From Zygnema circumcarinatum (Eukaryota > Streptophyta > Zygnematophyceae > Zygnematales > Zygnemataceae): a DNA stretch of 64,000 bases. Each line of letters starts with the position of its first letter. Position 1 is the first letter of the stretch. The stretch is from NCBI GenBank assembly GCA_037447605.1, contig CM074818.1, forward strand, positions 51,714-115,713, given 5' to 3'. The notes beneath the pieces are model-generated. The model was not told the DNA's origin and ran no database searches. It was given only the letters and a program-made list of their open reading frames with translations. Both the position numbers and the translations under genes were made by a program. Shown here piece after piece: positions 35,330 through 50,912 of this stretch.

Positions 35330-38300
35330 ATGGCGGAGCGGTTCTCGGGGGCAGTGCGGCTGGCGGACCTCAACGACTTCATCGCGCCGTCGCAGGCGTG
35401 CGTCGTCAACCTCCAGGTCAAGCTCGACCTCGCGCAGGGCACGGCGCGCGATGGGGCAGTTCAGGTAACTTGCCTCCTCTCCCTCTGCCTCGGCCTCGCC
35501 GTCGCGATGTTCTTCAGCTCATGATTTGAAGCTGAATCGTGCCAGCAAGTTTTTATAAGGAAAATTACATCGCGCATCCCCCTCCCCCTCCCCCTCCCCC
35601 TATTCGTCCCTCGTCTGTTCGCATCCTTTAATTTTTGGTTTGTATTGGCCTCCTCTTCTCTCCTCGCTGTTTCCTCGTTTCCCCTCTATCTCCCACCTCT
35701 TTATACCCCTGCCTCTATCTGTTCCTCTCGCTGTTGTATATTGACCTATGCGTTAGTGAATTTGCTCCGTGCCGTTTGTTAGTCGTGACCTCCATCAGCT
35801 CCCTTTGTGTCCCTGGTGAGAAAAGTTTAAGTCCTACAGTTTCCATGAACTGCGTGAAAGTAACCCTGTTCTGTCAAGGCTGGACGAATGATTGGTAGAA
35901 CCAGAGAGGAACGTCTTATTTATTGGTCGTTTCCTTTGAATTTCGCTGATTTGAGGCTGCGTTCCGGGGGACGCAGGCAGGAGAGGTCCGAGTGCAGGCT
36001 CGGAAGCCGTCCGGGTCGGTAAAGCAGAAGGATGCGCAAGAGCCAGTTAAGGTCACTCTTCACGACTGCCTTGCGTGCAGGTTCGCTTCCATACGCGCAG
36101 CATATTCCCCTTGCATCATTGAAGGGTATTTTCTCTCCCTGTTTGCAAGTACATGTCAAAAATCTACGGCAACAATTTTTCTGTTTGTGAACTCATGTGC
36201 AACTCAAGCGTACAAGCTTCTCAATAGATCTCTGGTTCCATTCAGGACCTCCTTTCTGACCTTTAATAGCAATTATGCATTTGCACTTCGAGTGGTCTCT
36301 CCAATTTTAAAGAAGTTAAATTACTTTCACTGAGCTTTTGGCTACTTGATACGGTTAAGGCAAGGTGCAGTTGAAAGTCAAGTTGAAAGAAAAGCGCCTT
36401 CTTTATACATCTCACGTCATTCTATGTCAGCCTGAAATAGCATTTAGTTTGCCGCTTCTTGTCCGCAACTTTTGGAGTTCATCAAAGCATGTGGATTGGG
36501 GTTTGTTGTACACCATAAAGGGTCAAGTTTTTATTTTCAAGCAGTCGATAAGAGCTTTTACTCCTATATGGGTCCTGGGCTGGAGTACTTGAATCTTTTC
36601 CTTACTTACTAGCGTTCTGTTTATTGACTAGGAACCCTTTAGGAAGTCTGTGTCAGGGACTGCTGACAGTGATCAACCCTTGAGTGGCTGCTGGCTATTT
36701 TGACGGCTATTGCAGTATGTCGAAGGGGCTCAGAGTGTGTCTGTATAAAGCTGAAGTTTGTACCATGGGGAGGAATTGGTGCAGTGGCTGCGTCACCTCC
36801 GCCGAGACGGTGATGTTGGAGCAGCAAAGCAACGGAGAGTTCTTGGCGCAGCTGCAGGCGTCAGAGCAGGCCGTCATTGTGTCTCTTTCTCCGCAGTCGC
36901 GTGCAGCCTTTGCTTCACATTATGACATCACACCCAAACAAGTGCGAATCAGATTTCCAGTGCCTTCTATTGTTAATGTCTAATTGGCAATGGTTCAGCA
37001 AGTACGCGGCCTGATGAGGACATGTCGTCCTTAACCCTAGCGGAACTGTTGTGAGTGGGGAACTGTTGTGAGTGGGGTGACAGGCATTTTGCAAGCTTAC
37101 AAGCTTCTTCAAGTCATTGGGAGTTAGAGCTGTGTTCGATACAAGCTGCAGTCGCGACCTGGCCCTTCTGGAAGCGTGTGAAGAGTTCACAGCTCGCTAT
37201 AGGAAAGCAAAGCAGCAGGAGGGTGATGGCTTCCTGCCTATGTTAGCATCTGCTTGTCCAGGTGGGCACATCCTTGAAGCTTGGAGGAGCTAGTTAGCAC
37301 AGTTCGTCACTGCGTCATCTGCTTGCATTTTGGACCGTTTTTCACTTATGGTTTTTCACTTACTGAAATCAAACTATGCCGCGCTTTGAAGGGACGATGA
37401 ATGATGGAAAAGGATGAGGCTACATGGCGGAGGTGCGACAAGAGATAACATAGCTGTTTGCGTCATGTCGATGATATGTGGGGGACAGGATGGGTGTGTT
37501 ACGCTGAAAAGACCCATGGCGACTATGTGCTGCCGTACATTAGCACCACCAAAAGCCCTCAACAGACAATGGGCGCTATTCTTAAACGGTTTGCCTGCAA
37601 GGAACTCGGTTTGCGGTGCGCTCGTACACCTTGCCCTCGCATTACTGCGTGCTAAGGAAGGCACGCGACAGAAGGAAAAGAATGGAAAAATACGTAGAGT
37701 TCGTTTTTTTAAAGCGGGGATTGGACAGAAGGAATTAAAGTCTGTTTGATTATGGGTCGCCGGCTGCAGGCCTGAGCAGATCTACCATGCGACAGTCATG
37801 CCCTGTTATGACAAGAAACTTGAAGCGTCTCGAGATGATTTTATATTTGCGATCGAGCGTGAGGAGAATGGAGCAGTGGCACAAGTGAAGGAGGTTGACT
37901 GCGTTTTGACATCAGGAGAGGTGCTCGAGTTGCTTCAGGTGAGAAAGTGGTTTCTTGGCTAGTGGGCTCTTTCGAAGGTTACAAGAGCTTACTCTAGCGT
38001 GGACACTTCGAATGCGAACATGGACTTTGCTTTACTAGGTCTGGGAGAGCACCTTGCACTCTGTACCTTCTCTGTACGTTAGACTCTGGCGAGGTAAACA
38101 GAGAGAGAGATGGTAGAACAATGGTCTATACTCTTCAGCACTTGTTTGAATAGTCGTGAGGAATGTGGGTGCAGACTCAAGTAAAGGACTTTACTGCACT
38201 AGAGGAGGGATCTCTCGACTCCATGTGAGTATGATTACCGCTTGACTCAAGTGGGAATAGATGGTCCATTTCCAACACCGGCTAGCTGGTATCCTTCCAC

Positions 38301-39358
38301 TAGTCTCCTCGTACAGGCCTAAAACCCCTTGTTCAAGCTTGATTGAGTGGAGAGGAAACAAGACATAGACGAACGTATGCAAGTTACAGCCTTAATATTG
38401 TCTGGACTTGGGCTCGCTTCATGCAGGCTAAGCAATGTGAGTGAAGAGGGCCATCTCTATGGAGTAAGAGGCGGCTCTGGTGGCTATGCAGAGTGCATTT
38501 TTCGTCATGCAGCGAGGGTGCTGTTTGGGAGGATTTTGGAGGGGCCATTGGAGTTTAGATCTGGGCGCAACGCAGACTTTAAAGAACTTTCGTTAGAGGT
38601 GAACCTCTGCTGCCATAAAAGCCTACTAACAACGGATGTTGTTTGATGGAGCCGTTCATTCATTGTGGATCTTAAAATGTCCTATTGGACATGTATAGGT
38701 TGGTTACTCTGCAAGCGCAATCCTTCGGCCTACAGTTTAACTGCTGCTCTCTGTACAGGTGGACGGACAGCGGGTCTTGCACTTTGCATGTGCTTACGGA
38801 TTTCGAAACATCCAAAACTTGATACGCAAAGTGAAGCAAGGGCGGAGTGAGTACGACTTTGTGGAGATTATGGCGTGTCCCGGAGGTGAGAGGCCGCCTC
38901 CGCATGTGGATGGCAGACTGGTAATAATATGGCCTGTGACCTTTCTAGTAATAAGGCGAGGGCTGTATTGGGGGCTGTACAAGGAAATTCTATCTGCTAA
39001 CTGACGCCTCTCCTCTGCAGGCTGCCTCAACGGAGGGGGGCAACTGAAACCGGTGAAGGGTAGATCACAGAAGGAGCTTTTGCAAGATCTGGAAAGTCGA
39101 TATCTACAGGAGGTGAGCTTGGCGTGCACTTTGGCTGCGAGATCGAATGATGACCTGGAGGTGCAATTTCCGGGCTGACCTTATGGTTTTGTGGCCTGAT
39201 GGCAGGTGGACGTCGTGGACCCCGGGCAGAACCCGCTGGTGCAAGCCCTGTACAAGAGGTGGCTGGATCGCCCCCTTTCTCCCTTGGCGAGGGAGGTGCT
39301 ACACACTCACTACCACCAACGGGAAAAGACAGTGGGCATGCAAATTAGCAACTGGTAA
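35330..39358 (+). CDS. NAR1: NAR1/NARF-like cytosolic Fe-S protein assembly factor
   Basis: Iron-only-hydrogenase-like protein of the cytosolic iron-sulfur assembly pathway; it carries two Fe4S4 clusters and helps deliver clusters to cytosolic and nuclear proteins. Exons: 35330-35464, 35977-36080, 36785-36941, 37084-37261, 37489-37615, 37770-37938, 38175-38224, 38427-38598, 38759-38885, 39021-39112, 39206-39358; phases agree, 487 residues, close to the usual plant length. The N-terminus reads [18 protein letters not shown]; the first cluster site is that Cys plus CLACSGC across the exon 2/3 junction. H-cluster-type ligands appear in [22 protein letters not shown] and [15 protein letters not shown]. 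The protein ends [11 protein letters not shown]-type glycine loops ([14 protein letters not shown]) are also present. Intron 1 holds the shared repeat described at 35589. Confidence 0.95.
35589..35769 (+). repeat. Intronic element shared with the zinc-finger gene, copy in NAR1 intron 1
   Basis: The block containing CTGTTCGCATCC and TTTGTATTGG (about 35615-35648), then CTCTTTATACC, CTATCTGTTCC and TATTGA, aligns by eye in the same order with 55265-55447. It is in sense orientation in the host intron. Confidence 0.7.
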
Positions 39359-39904
39359 CGCTGCTGCTGCCAACGCACGCGCTGTACATAGAGAGCTTGA
39401 GGGCTAGGAAGTGAATGATGCTCCACGCATTTGTACATTGCCATTTTAAAGAGTCTCCGCGTTGAGTCATTCTCCTGCCCTTCACTTACTCTATTCTTCC
39501 ATTATTTTACGTCAAACAAACGTGATCAGATGCAGTTCCGTCTTGGGTGAGGAGCACACAAAGATGCATTGCATAGCATTACAGCCTGACGTTCAAAATG
39601 GCCGCTTCATAGTGGTCGGGTCTCACGACGGCCGTTCACCGGTCAACAGTTCAGCAGCCATGCATCCTCCAAAACAAAGTAAAGCAAACCATCCATTTTG
39701 GAAGCAGACCAAACATACTAGCGGGCACCTCCGAGGAAGGTGCGACGAGGCTCATCTCTCTTCAAAAAACAGAACGGTCCAACCCCTACACCAACTGCTG
39801 CTGCTGCTGCTGCTGCTGCTGCTCGCCCTACTCCCCCTCCTTCCATCGCAACTGGGGCTGCAAAACTATGCCCGTCCCGGCAGGCTGTGGGTCCCTGCTG
39901 CCTC
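39359..39904. other. Convergent 3' region between NAR1 and caleosin 1
   Basis: No exon recognised. It contains a (CTG)n run at about 39796-39822 and, just beyond it, the end of caleosin 1. Open frames in this stretch follow the triplet repeat and have no family features. Confidence 0.5.
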
Positions 39905-41861
39905 TCAGTCGGATTTCTTGGTCTTGCGGCGCTCCATGCGCTCGAAAGTGCTGCCGTCATACACTCCGCGAATGTCGTCCTTGCTCACGCGCCAATCCCT
40001 GCCCGCCAGCAGCAGCCATGTGGCGAACCACTCAAGCTTGCCGGCCACCCTGCGGGGGAGGGAGGACATGCGGAGGCAGCAAAAGGTCAGAGACGAGGAA
40101 AGTTCAGGTCGCTGAATCAATGCGACAATATGGGGCACGAGTTATGCTCAACTCACCATCCAAAGAAGTCGAACACCTCGCGATTAGCTTCCGTCATGCG
40201 CAGGATCTCCCAAAATGTGAGGGCGCCTTTGTTGCCCTCGTCAAACTTGGAAAACATTTCTTCAAACTTTGCTGGTACAAATCTGTGAGGTGACAGAGGA
40301 AGCAAGTCCACGTAAGAATTCTCCATTCTGACGTTTGAAGCAGGACAGTGCGCAGACCTCACGTGTGCAGGGAGGCGACCTGGAGTGGTCCTTAAGATTG
40401 GGACATTCTAAAAACCCTAAAATCCACAACGAGCGAAGCTTGCAAGCTTCCGTTTCAGGATGCATTGCACCTGCCCTCCTTGTCGTATACTCCCGTGTCG
40501 CTCCCGTGCTTCCCTTGATGGATGTTTCGGATGACGACGCTCAAAAATAGATCAGGGAGCCACCCCTGCCCGGGCCATTGCTTCCCACACCTTTTTCAGG
40601 TCGTTTATGCGCACTTCTGATCGAGGTATTCTTGTGGATTGTCAGAGTAAAGCAAGGTTTAAAAAACAACACTGGCAAATTTGGAGAGAAACAGACGAGG
40701 ACTAAGAAACGTGATTGCGAACCGACTGTCGTAATGAGGCTGACGGCGTCAGGAAGTACAATATCCGGGCAAGAACTTCAAAACGATTATACGTACATCC
40801 TGGGTGACCCAGCTGAAGCTGGCATGAATGATGAACATGCCAATCAAAGATATGATGATGTTGAATCCGGCGGCGTGAAATCCTAGTCCCATGCCCAACC
40901 ACATCCTCCAAAAGAATGAATGGAAAGTGAAAAGGATCGATGTTTCATATCTACGCGTAAAATTATTAGCCAAGCGAGTACATGCTGCCCACCCCTAACT
41001 AATTGCTTCTCAAAGGCGGGAACAAGACATACTGCCGCGCCCTTCCACCCACACCACCGTGACACGAGTAATGCTTTTGTTTAATAAACCACCTGTTGCT
41101 TTCCCTTCGAGATGGAACCACGAACCATTGCAACCAAGAACTAAAAACTAGCACCAAAGACTCTGACCGAACAGAATAGAACAAAGAACGAACACCGCAT
41201 GAAGAATGTTCATGTAAGGTTCCAATTTATCATCGAGCCTGATCTATGCGTTCCCATCCACTATCCAGTACTCTCTCCGCACCCTTCTTAACCCAAACTG
41301 CAGTACGAGGCCGACCACAAACCAGCAAGAGTCTCCCAGGGGTAGATTTTGCCATCGCCATTGCGGTCAAAGAAGGCAACATGCTGCTGAAGCACAGAAA
41401 GGCCGAATGCTTCATGATTCTTCGAGCCGTCAGGGTGCTCTCTGTCAACAGCCGCGGTTGCCCGAGGCACGTCTGCCAGAAAACATGAGAATGGTCAGTC
41501 AAACGTGTCCCTCAATATCTGAGTACGACCCAAGCAAGAGAGAATTATGCGTCTTTGTTCACCGAGCAAAACGAAATATCTTCGATGAATTACGGGACAC
41601 TGAATTTCTTTGAGATAAACAGTACCGCACGTATCTTGCACAAAAACTTCTCGAACAATAGGAATCAACTCGTCACAAAAGTAGTTATTACGTTCTTGTA
41701 TGTGCGGACCAAAAAAATGATGCCAGCTTACGTGGTTTTTCGATATATTTGTCAAGATCGTCAACCCTGACAGGCCGTTCCACAGTGATCGGAGCACCGG
41801 GTGCAACCGATAGCGAACTCGGCCTATGCACTTCACCAACCGCCATTTCCTTCGAGCCCAT
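39905..41861 (-). CDS. Caleosin / peroxygenase 1
   Basis: Lipid-droplet or ER-associated EF-hand haem protein; characterised plant caleosins bind calcium and act as peroxygenases. Exons in transcription order: 41861-41732, 41472-41323, 40882-40797, 40565-40471, 40282-40157, 40049-39905; phases agree, 243 residues. Features in order: EF-hand [14 protein letters not shown], preceded by a His in LSVLQQHVAFF (first haem-ligand position of the family); membrane segment FNIIISLIGMFIIHASFSW; a WLPDLF segment where the proline knot lies, weaker than the family pattern; NIHQGKHGSDTGVYD with the second His; FVPAKFEEMF and LTFWEILRMTEANR. A start at 41846 (MAVGEV) is also possible. Exons 2-5 have the same lengths (150, 86, 95, 126) as caleosin 2. 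Diverges from RRP43. Confidence 0.93.
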
Positions 41862-42390
41862 AGCCAGCCGCCACGCTAAGCAATACTGTAAGACAAGAAA
41901 AAAGAAATGTATCCAAAACAGTTGTATTCTCCCAGCAAAAGTTCAGCCCTGCTCTCTGTCACTTAAAAGGCAATCTTTCCCCAACAGGAAGAGGAAAACA
42001 TGTCGAACAAGATATCCTTCTGGCGGAGGAGAAGACACCCCATTGGACATTATCGAGGTGCCATGCGTGTTGTAAGGCCCGCGGAGGCAGGGGGGGCACC
42101 TGGGAGCCATGGCGGCCGGCTTGCGCCTCGCTTGCGAGGCGGCGCCGCCGCGTGGCTATGGCGGCCTTGCATGCTCTGCATGGCCGCCGGGCGCTCCCTT
42201 TTATAGCTGATATCGATATACCCATCAGCAGTCGAGTACCGAACTAATTTTGATACCGATTTTTATCACGATATATCGTAAAATTTAAACATCGATACAT
42301 TGACTGTACTGATTGTCAATACGATACATCGAGCCCCCTGCACAGGCAGGGAGGGTGGCGGGCGGAGGGACGGAGGGACGGCCAGCAGCC
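41862..42390. promoter_or_regulatory. Divergent promoter between caleosin 1 and RRP43
   Basis: Contains a TA-rich palindromic block at about 42207-42330 (GATATCGATATAC, CGATATATCGTAAAAT, ACATCGATACATTG) related to the block at 2148-2282. No CACGTG box was seen, unlike the caleosin 2 promoter. A TATTGCTTAG segment after a TTACAG may mark a 5' UTR acceptor for caleosin 1 near 41890. Confidence 0.5.
42207..42330. repeat. TA-rich palindromic element, copy in caleosin 1/RRP43 promoter
   Basis: GATATCGATATAC, CACGATATATCGTAAAAT and ACATCGATACATTGACTG share word order and a TCGTAAAAT...ATCGATAC core with 2148-2282. Confidence 0.5.
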
Positions 42391-45188
42391 ATGGCTGCCC
42401 CGGGGGGGGGCCTGGACCTGACCGCCTTCCGTCTGCTGTACCCGGAGGTCTACTACGCGCAGATCTTCTCGCAGGGCGTGCGTCCCGACGGCCGCCCGCT
42501 GGGCCGCTGCCGCCCAACCAGCGTGGCGCTCGGTGAGCGTCTGTCGGGCTGGCTTCCTTGGATGGCTGCTTTCTCCTCTGCTCTTAGCTCGGGAGTCCTG
42601 TGCTGGTTATTTTTCCTTTACATTGCTTCATGGCGATTCAGCTTCTGTACAAAAGGTCCTTTTCTCGGAAATTTGCACAATGACAATGTCGGGTGTTTTC
42701 ACAGTGTACCCATCAGCTCAATGTTTTTACTCTTCGATGAATTGCAGGGGCTGTTCCAGTCGCTGACGGTTCTGCTCTTGTGAAAATTGGAAACACGGTG
42801 AGAAGCCAAGCCTACATTTGTATATAAAGGCATTTCTTGGGCCTTACCTTCTGCTTTGCCTCTTCTGACCTTACACCTGGCTCCTGCTGCCGAGATGTTT
42901 CATTTTTTCTTATCGTCCAAGTTTAGATGGTAAAAAATGCCTTTAAAGATTAAACCTTCTATTTGACTAAGCCTTCTACGAATCTCTCCTTGAACAGGCC
43001 GTTCTGGCGGCTGTGAAGCTGGAGTTCATGAAACCTTCTTCCGACGCTCCGAATAAAGGTCAACTAGGTGAGTTTCTGCTAGTGGACATTGACGACAAAT
43101 ACCTCATGCAACTACACATGCATGGCCCTTGGCCCTGCGCTAGCGAGCTCTGAAATATAAGCATTGAACATGCTACCCCCCGAATCTCTACGTTTTTTCT
43201 TCCTCCATCTGTGCTTCGAGAAAGAGAGAGAGCGCGCATGGAGCTTTTTACTTTTCGTATCACTATTCCCCAGTGTGGTGTATGGTGTTATTTGTAATCT
43301 TATCGTCGGGATATTCTAGATAGGATGAAACAATGATTCTGAACGAAGCGATTGTTTTCCGTACTTCATTCTCCTTAGTTTTATTGTCATTCAGAGGCAG
43401 CTATTCTGAGCTGTGTTGGCGCTTATTCTTTTTACCGCTCCTCTTGCATCCATGCAGTGATTAACTTCCAAATGCCTGCCATATGCTCCCCGAATGTCCG
43501 ACCTGGACGGCCTTCAGAAGAGGCATTTTATGTAAATGAGCAGCTGGACAACATTCTTCGGAGGTGCGACAGCAGGCAACCCTATCCGCACTTTAGTTTG
43601 AAACCCAGCAAGTCGAGTATGTTTAGTTAAGAGGTCACGAAGCCACTGTTTAGATGGTCTTCCAAATGCAGTTTTCAAAATGGGCTTGAGAGTTTCAGGA
43701 TAAAGAATATGCAAGCCGTAAACAGGGTGATATGCAGGTGATCTGTTGGTGATTCGATGCATGGGGGAAATGGAGCAGTTCTGCGCTAGTTAACGAAGAG
43801 GAGTTTTGCATTGAACCGAGACGCTTTGCTTGGAAAGCCTATTTGGTAAGTCTATCGTGCGAGTTTGTGTCCTCTTGTAACAGTCATCTGTAGGGATGTT
43901 CGTTTGGGACGACTAAAAAACTAATGTCTGCCGTAAATTGAACTCGACGACACATATGACAAGTATGAGTATGATCTTCTTCTTCTTTCGAGTGTCGTTT
44001 TCTTTGTCTACTTCTTCTTATGGTAACTGAGTGATTAAGATACAGTTGTCAACATATGTTTCAGGATATCTACTGCCTTGATGCCGACGGTTCCCTTCTT
44101 GATGCCGCCCTGCTGGCATCGGTGGCCAGTCTTACAGACTGTACGTTGCCCTTGTTCTTCCCTCTGCCTATCAAGTAGCACTTCATGGAGACACGATTTG
44201 GTAGAACCTCCAGAGCAGCTGAAAGCAAGCCGGCTATTTATCTCCCCCATGGAACCGCATCCTAGTACTTTGACGAGCCTTTAGACTTAAAAGAATGGGG
44301 CGATTGTCACTGTGCTTGCAGCAATGCGATATGCTAGAAACTTAGTGTCAAGAAGTCAAAGGGAGTTCAGCAGAGGAGCTCAAGCATTGAGTTAATGGGA
44401 AGAGGCGGGGACTTAATGCATCGGGGCAGTGCAGCTTCCAGCTATTTCTATAACACGTCAAGGTCAAGTTTTGAGGCAAAACGGCGACATGGTTCTCGAC
44501 GAAAAGAGCCACGGCGACGTAGCGGAGGGAAACGGAGAGGAAATGGCATGTGACGACGATCGAAAGGAGCGTACAGAATGTTCCAAGAGGCTGCGCATGG
44601 GGTCGTTTCCAGTTGGCCTCACCTGCGCGCTTTACAAGGACTACCTGCTCACAGATCCGTCAGCAGATGAAGAGGCGCTTGCAAACAGTAGCGTAAACGT
44701 CGCCTTTGCGGGCGATGGACGGTTGGTCAGTCTTCAGAAAGCGGGAGGCAGCCTGAATGCGACCATAGCCACTCTGCAGGTATTTTCTTGATGCCTTCCT
44801 TCACGAAACGTACAGAGAAATTTAGGTGCATCAGGATGGCTGGAAGAAAGTGAGCTTCGCATGTTCCTTCAGTCTAAGAAACCATACATTGTCTACGTTT
44901 GGCCGTGATTCTAGTCACTGATGAATACGATTGGAAATTATGTTCGGTTATGAAAGACTTTGTCGGTAAATTGCTTACCATGATGTCCTTGCTCTTTCCC
45001 TTGGCCTCCTCAGGACAGTGTACTGTGAGGCGTCCTTGCTGCCTAAAAGGGACGTTATGATTTGTTGATTTGGTGGTTCCATGTCAATGCAGGACTGCAT
45101 GGCAGCAGCTCAACTGCGACTGAAGGAGGTGCAGCAGCTGTTGAAGGATGTGTGCGATGAGGCCGGCATTTCCTTAGAGGCGCAGTGA
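42391..45188 (+). CDS. RRP43: Exosome complex core subunit RRP43 (EXOSC8-like, RNase PH fold)
   Basis: RNase PH-like ring subunit of the RNA exosome, needed for 3'-5' RNA processing and decay in nucleus and cytoplasm; the plant and animal ring is generally non-catalytic. Exons: 42391-42532, 42748-42797, 42998-43067, 43458-43563, 43779-43845, 44065-44140, 44430-44779, 45093-45188; phases agree, 318 residues. Family motifs are LYPEVYYAQIFSQGVRPDGR at the N-terminus (residues 16-35), PVADGSALVKIGNT, FQMPAICSPNVRPGRPSEEA, and DIYCLDADGSLLDAALLASV, followed by LPAISI. Exon 7 carries an acidic loop (DVAEGNGEEMACDDDRKE) that lengthens the protein slightly. PSADEEALANSSVNVAF and a C-terminal helix (AQLRLKEVQQLLKDV) complete it. 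Diverges from caleosin 1 and is followed on the same strand by DHFR-TS. Confidence 0.93.
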
Positions 45189-45987
45189 ATGGAGGAATGC
45201 TCGAGTCTAGCCTGGATACCGCGTCCATAAGGATGTTATTTTTGTTCAGTAGAGCCCCCCTCAATGTTCGCCCCTGCCGCCACCCTTGGAGGTTCCGGCT
45301 CTTGCTACCCCGGGTGCGATGAGTTGGTGGTCGGTATTCAAGTTTAGCAATAATCATGTCCTTTTTGCCGGGTACAGGACACGGGATAGAGGGGTGGGGT
45401 AGTGGGACAGATGAGCCGCCTTAGAATTGTTGTGTCCGTGTGTGTACAGTGAACTGGCCGATGCTCGCTCTGTAGTGAAATGAGACGGTGACTGATCCAT
45501 AGCGAACTCTTTGTTCCGGGGCCCTCTCTCGTGCTTCTCGTGGAAAAAAAAATCTATAGCTTTCAATCGTGGTTTCACATTCTCCCCATCACCTCCCCCC
45601 TCTGCAGTGAGTGTTTTTGAAAGAAAAAAGAATCCCATATGATAGTATCATAGGCGATGATATCCACTGTACAGTACCGAATTGAATCGAGCAGCGTGCT
45701 TCCGAGAAATACTGCAAGCAAACTGCACAATATTTCAAGATCCATATTCAGTTCCGCTGTCGGTATGCTGCCTCTGCTTCTGCTTCTTTGGTCAGCTCGT
45801 AAAAATGAAGCTCGTTCTGTGGCCTCAAGCCAAAGCATGCCCCTGCAGTCCATCCGGAGGCCCTGGAGATACCAAAAAGTAAATAATTTCTCTTTTAAAA
45901 AAAAAGGCAAAAAGTTGTGTTCGAATTTCCCGCGCTCGCTCTCTCGCTCCCCCTCCGTGGAGGCGGCGGCGGAGGCGGAGGCGGGCG
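45189..45987. other. RRP43 3' side and DHFR-TS upstream region
   Basis: No coding exon recognised. The last 60 bases before the DHFR-TS start are GC-rich (GGCGGCGGAGGCGGAG). I see no CACGTG box, TATA box or repeat of note. Confidence 0.5.
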
Positions 45988-49936
<3,949 letters not shown>

Positions 49937-50912
49937 ACACAGAGACAGGCGGCGCTGTCTGCTGCAGCTTCTGCGCGCGCCGTGCGGGGCAGGGCATCAA
50001 TTTATAGGAGCTTCTTGTCCAGTAGTGAAGTGACTGTCAGGGCGATGGAACAAGGTTGGCTGCTTGTGCAACCTGAAAGTGCCAGGCAGGACCGTTGCTT
50101 GAGTAGGCTACCAAGGCCAGCCGTGGTCTTTCAGCCTTTTGTATAGCGTATTCTGCGCCTGTGTAAAATTTTCAAAAAGAAGAAAATAATCGACTGAAGA
50201 TAATGATTTTTTGCACAGGACCTGAAAGTGCAGTCTATCATCTCCCGACATGGTTCGGCGAATTTCCAGAATGTCCGCCTCGTCCTGACGGTGAAATCCG
50301 TCCACAGGGCCGTCTCTCAAATAGTGTCAAGAAAGGGAACGCAAGGGGGAGGGTGGGGGCGCTGCGCCCTTTAAATAATGGATGGGAATGTGATAAGCAG
50401 GCGAGGCACTCGGAGCCTCCGCCGCGCAGTCCCCCGCTGCCCACGGACCCAGCGGCTGCTGCCGGCCGGCAGTACTTTCCGCCGACCGGCAGTACTCTCC
50501 GCCGGCCGCAGCCGATATGCCGGCGATCCGCCGATGGTGCCCCCGAGTGCTGCCATGCACCACGTGGCGCCACGTGGAGCGCGACATTGCGTCCACGAGA
50601 GCTTGTCACCAGCCCCCCTGCCACGTGACATCTTGGGGAAGGAATCGCACCCTTGTGGGGTCGACACGTGACAGATCCGTCAGTGGACGTCCACGTGGCA
50701 CATCCACAGCACCTTAGCGGGGGGTCTCTGCGCCACGTGGCGGCATTTGCGCGCGGGGGCGTGCATGGGGGCGCGCGCGCTTTCGTATTTGAGGCAGCCG
50801 TCGGTGCGTGTTCTACTGCGCGGGAGATTCTGAAAAACTGGGTTTGTGGGCGCAAACCGCGGCCGCTCAGCAGGGAGAGAGGGCTGCAGTGAGGGAGGGA
50901 GGGAGGGAGGCC
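49937..50912. promoter_or_regulatory. Caleosin 2 promoter with clustered CACGTG and CATGCA (RY) motifs
   Basis: ACGTG cores at 50562, 50572, 50623, 50666, 50693 and 50735 give six boxes in about 175 bp, most as CACGTGGC or CCACGTG (ABRE/G-box type). CATGCA at 50554 and its reverse complement TGCATG at 50762 flank the cluster. A duplicated CCGGCAGTACT unit lies at about 50465-50510. The cluster is 180-350 bp upstream of the caleosin 2 ATG. In seed plants this combination is bound by bZIP and LAV B3 factors; that it works so here is inference. The left part is the DHFR-TS 3' side. Confidence 0.65.
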
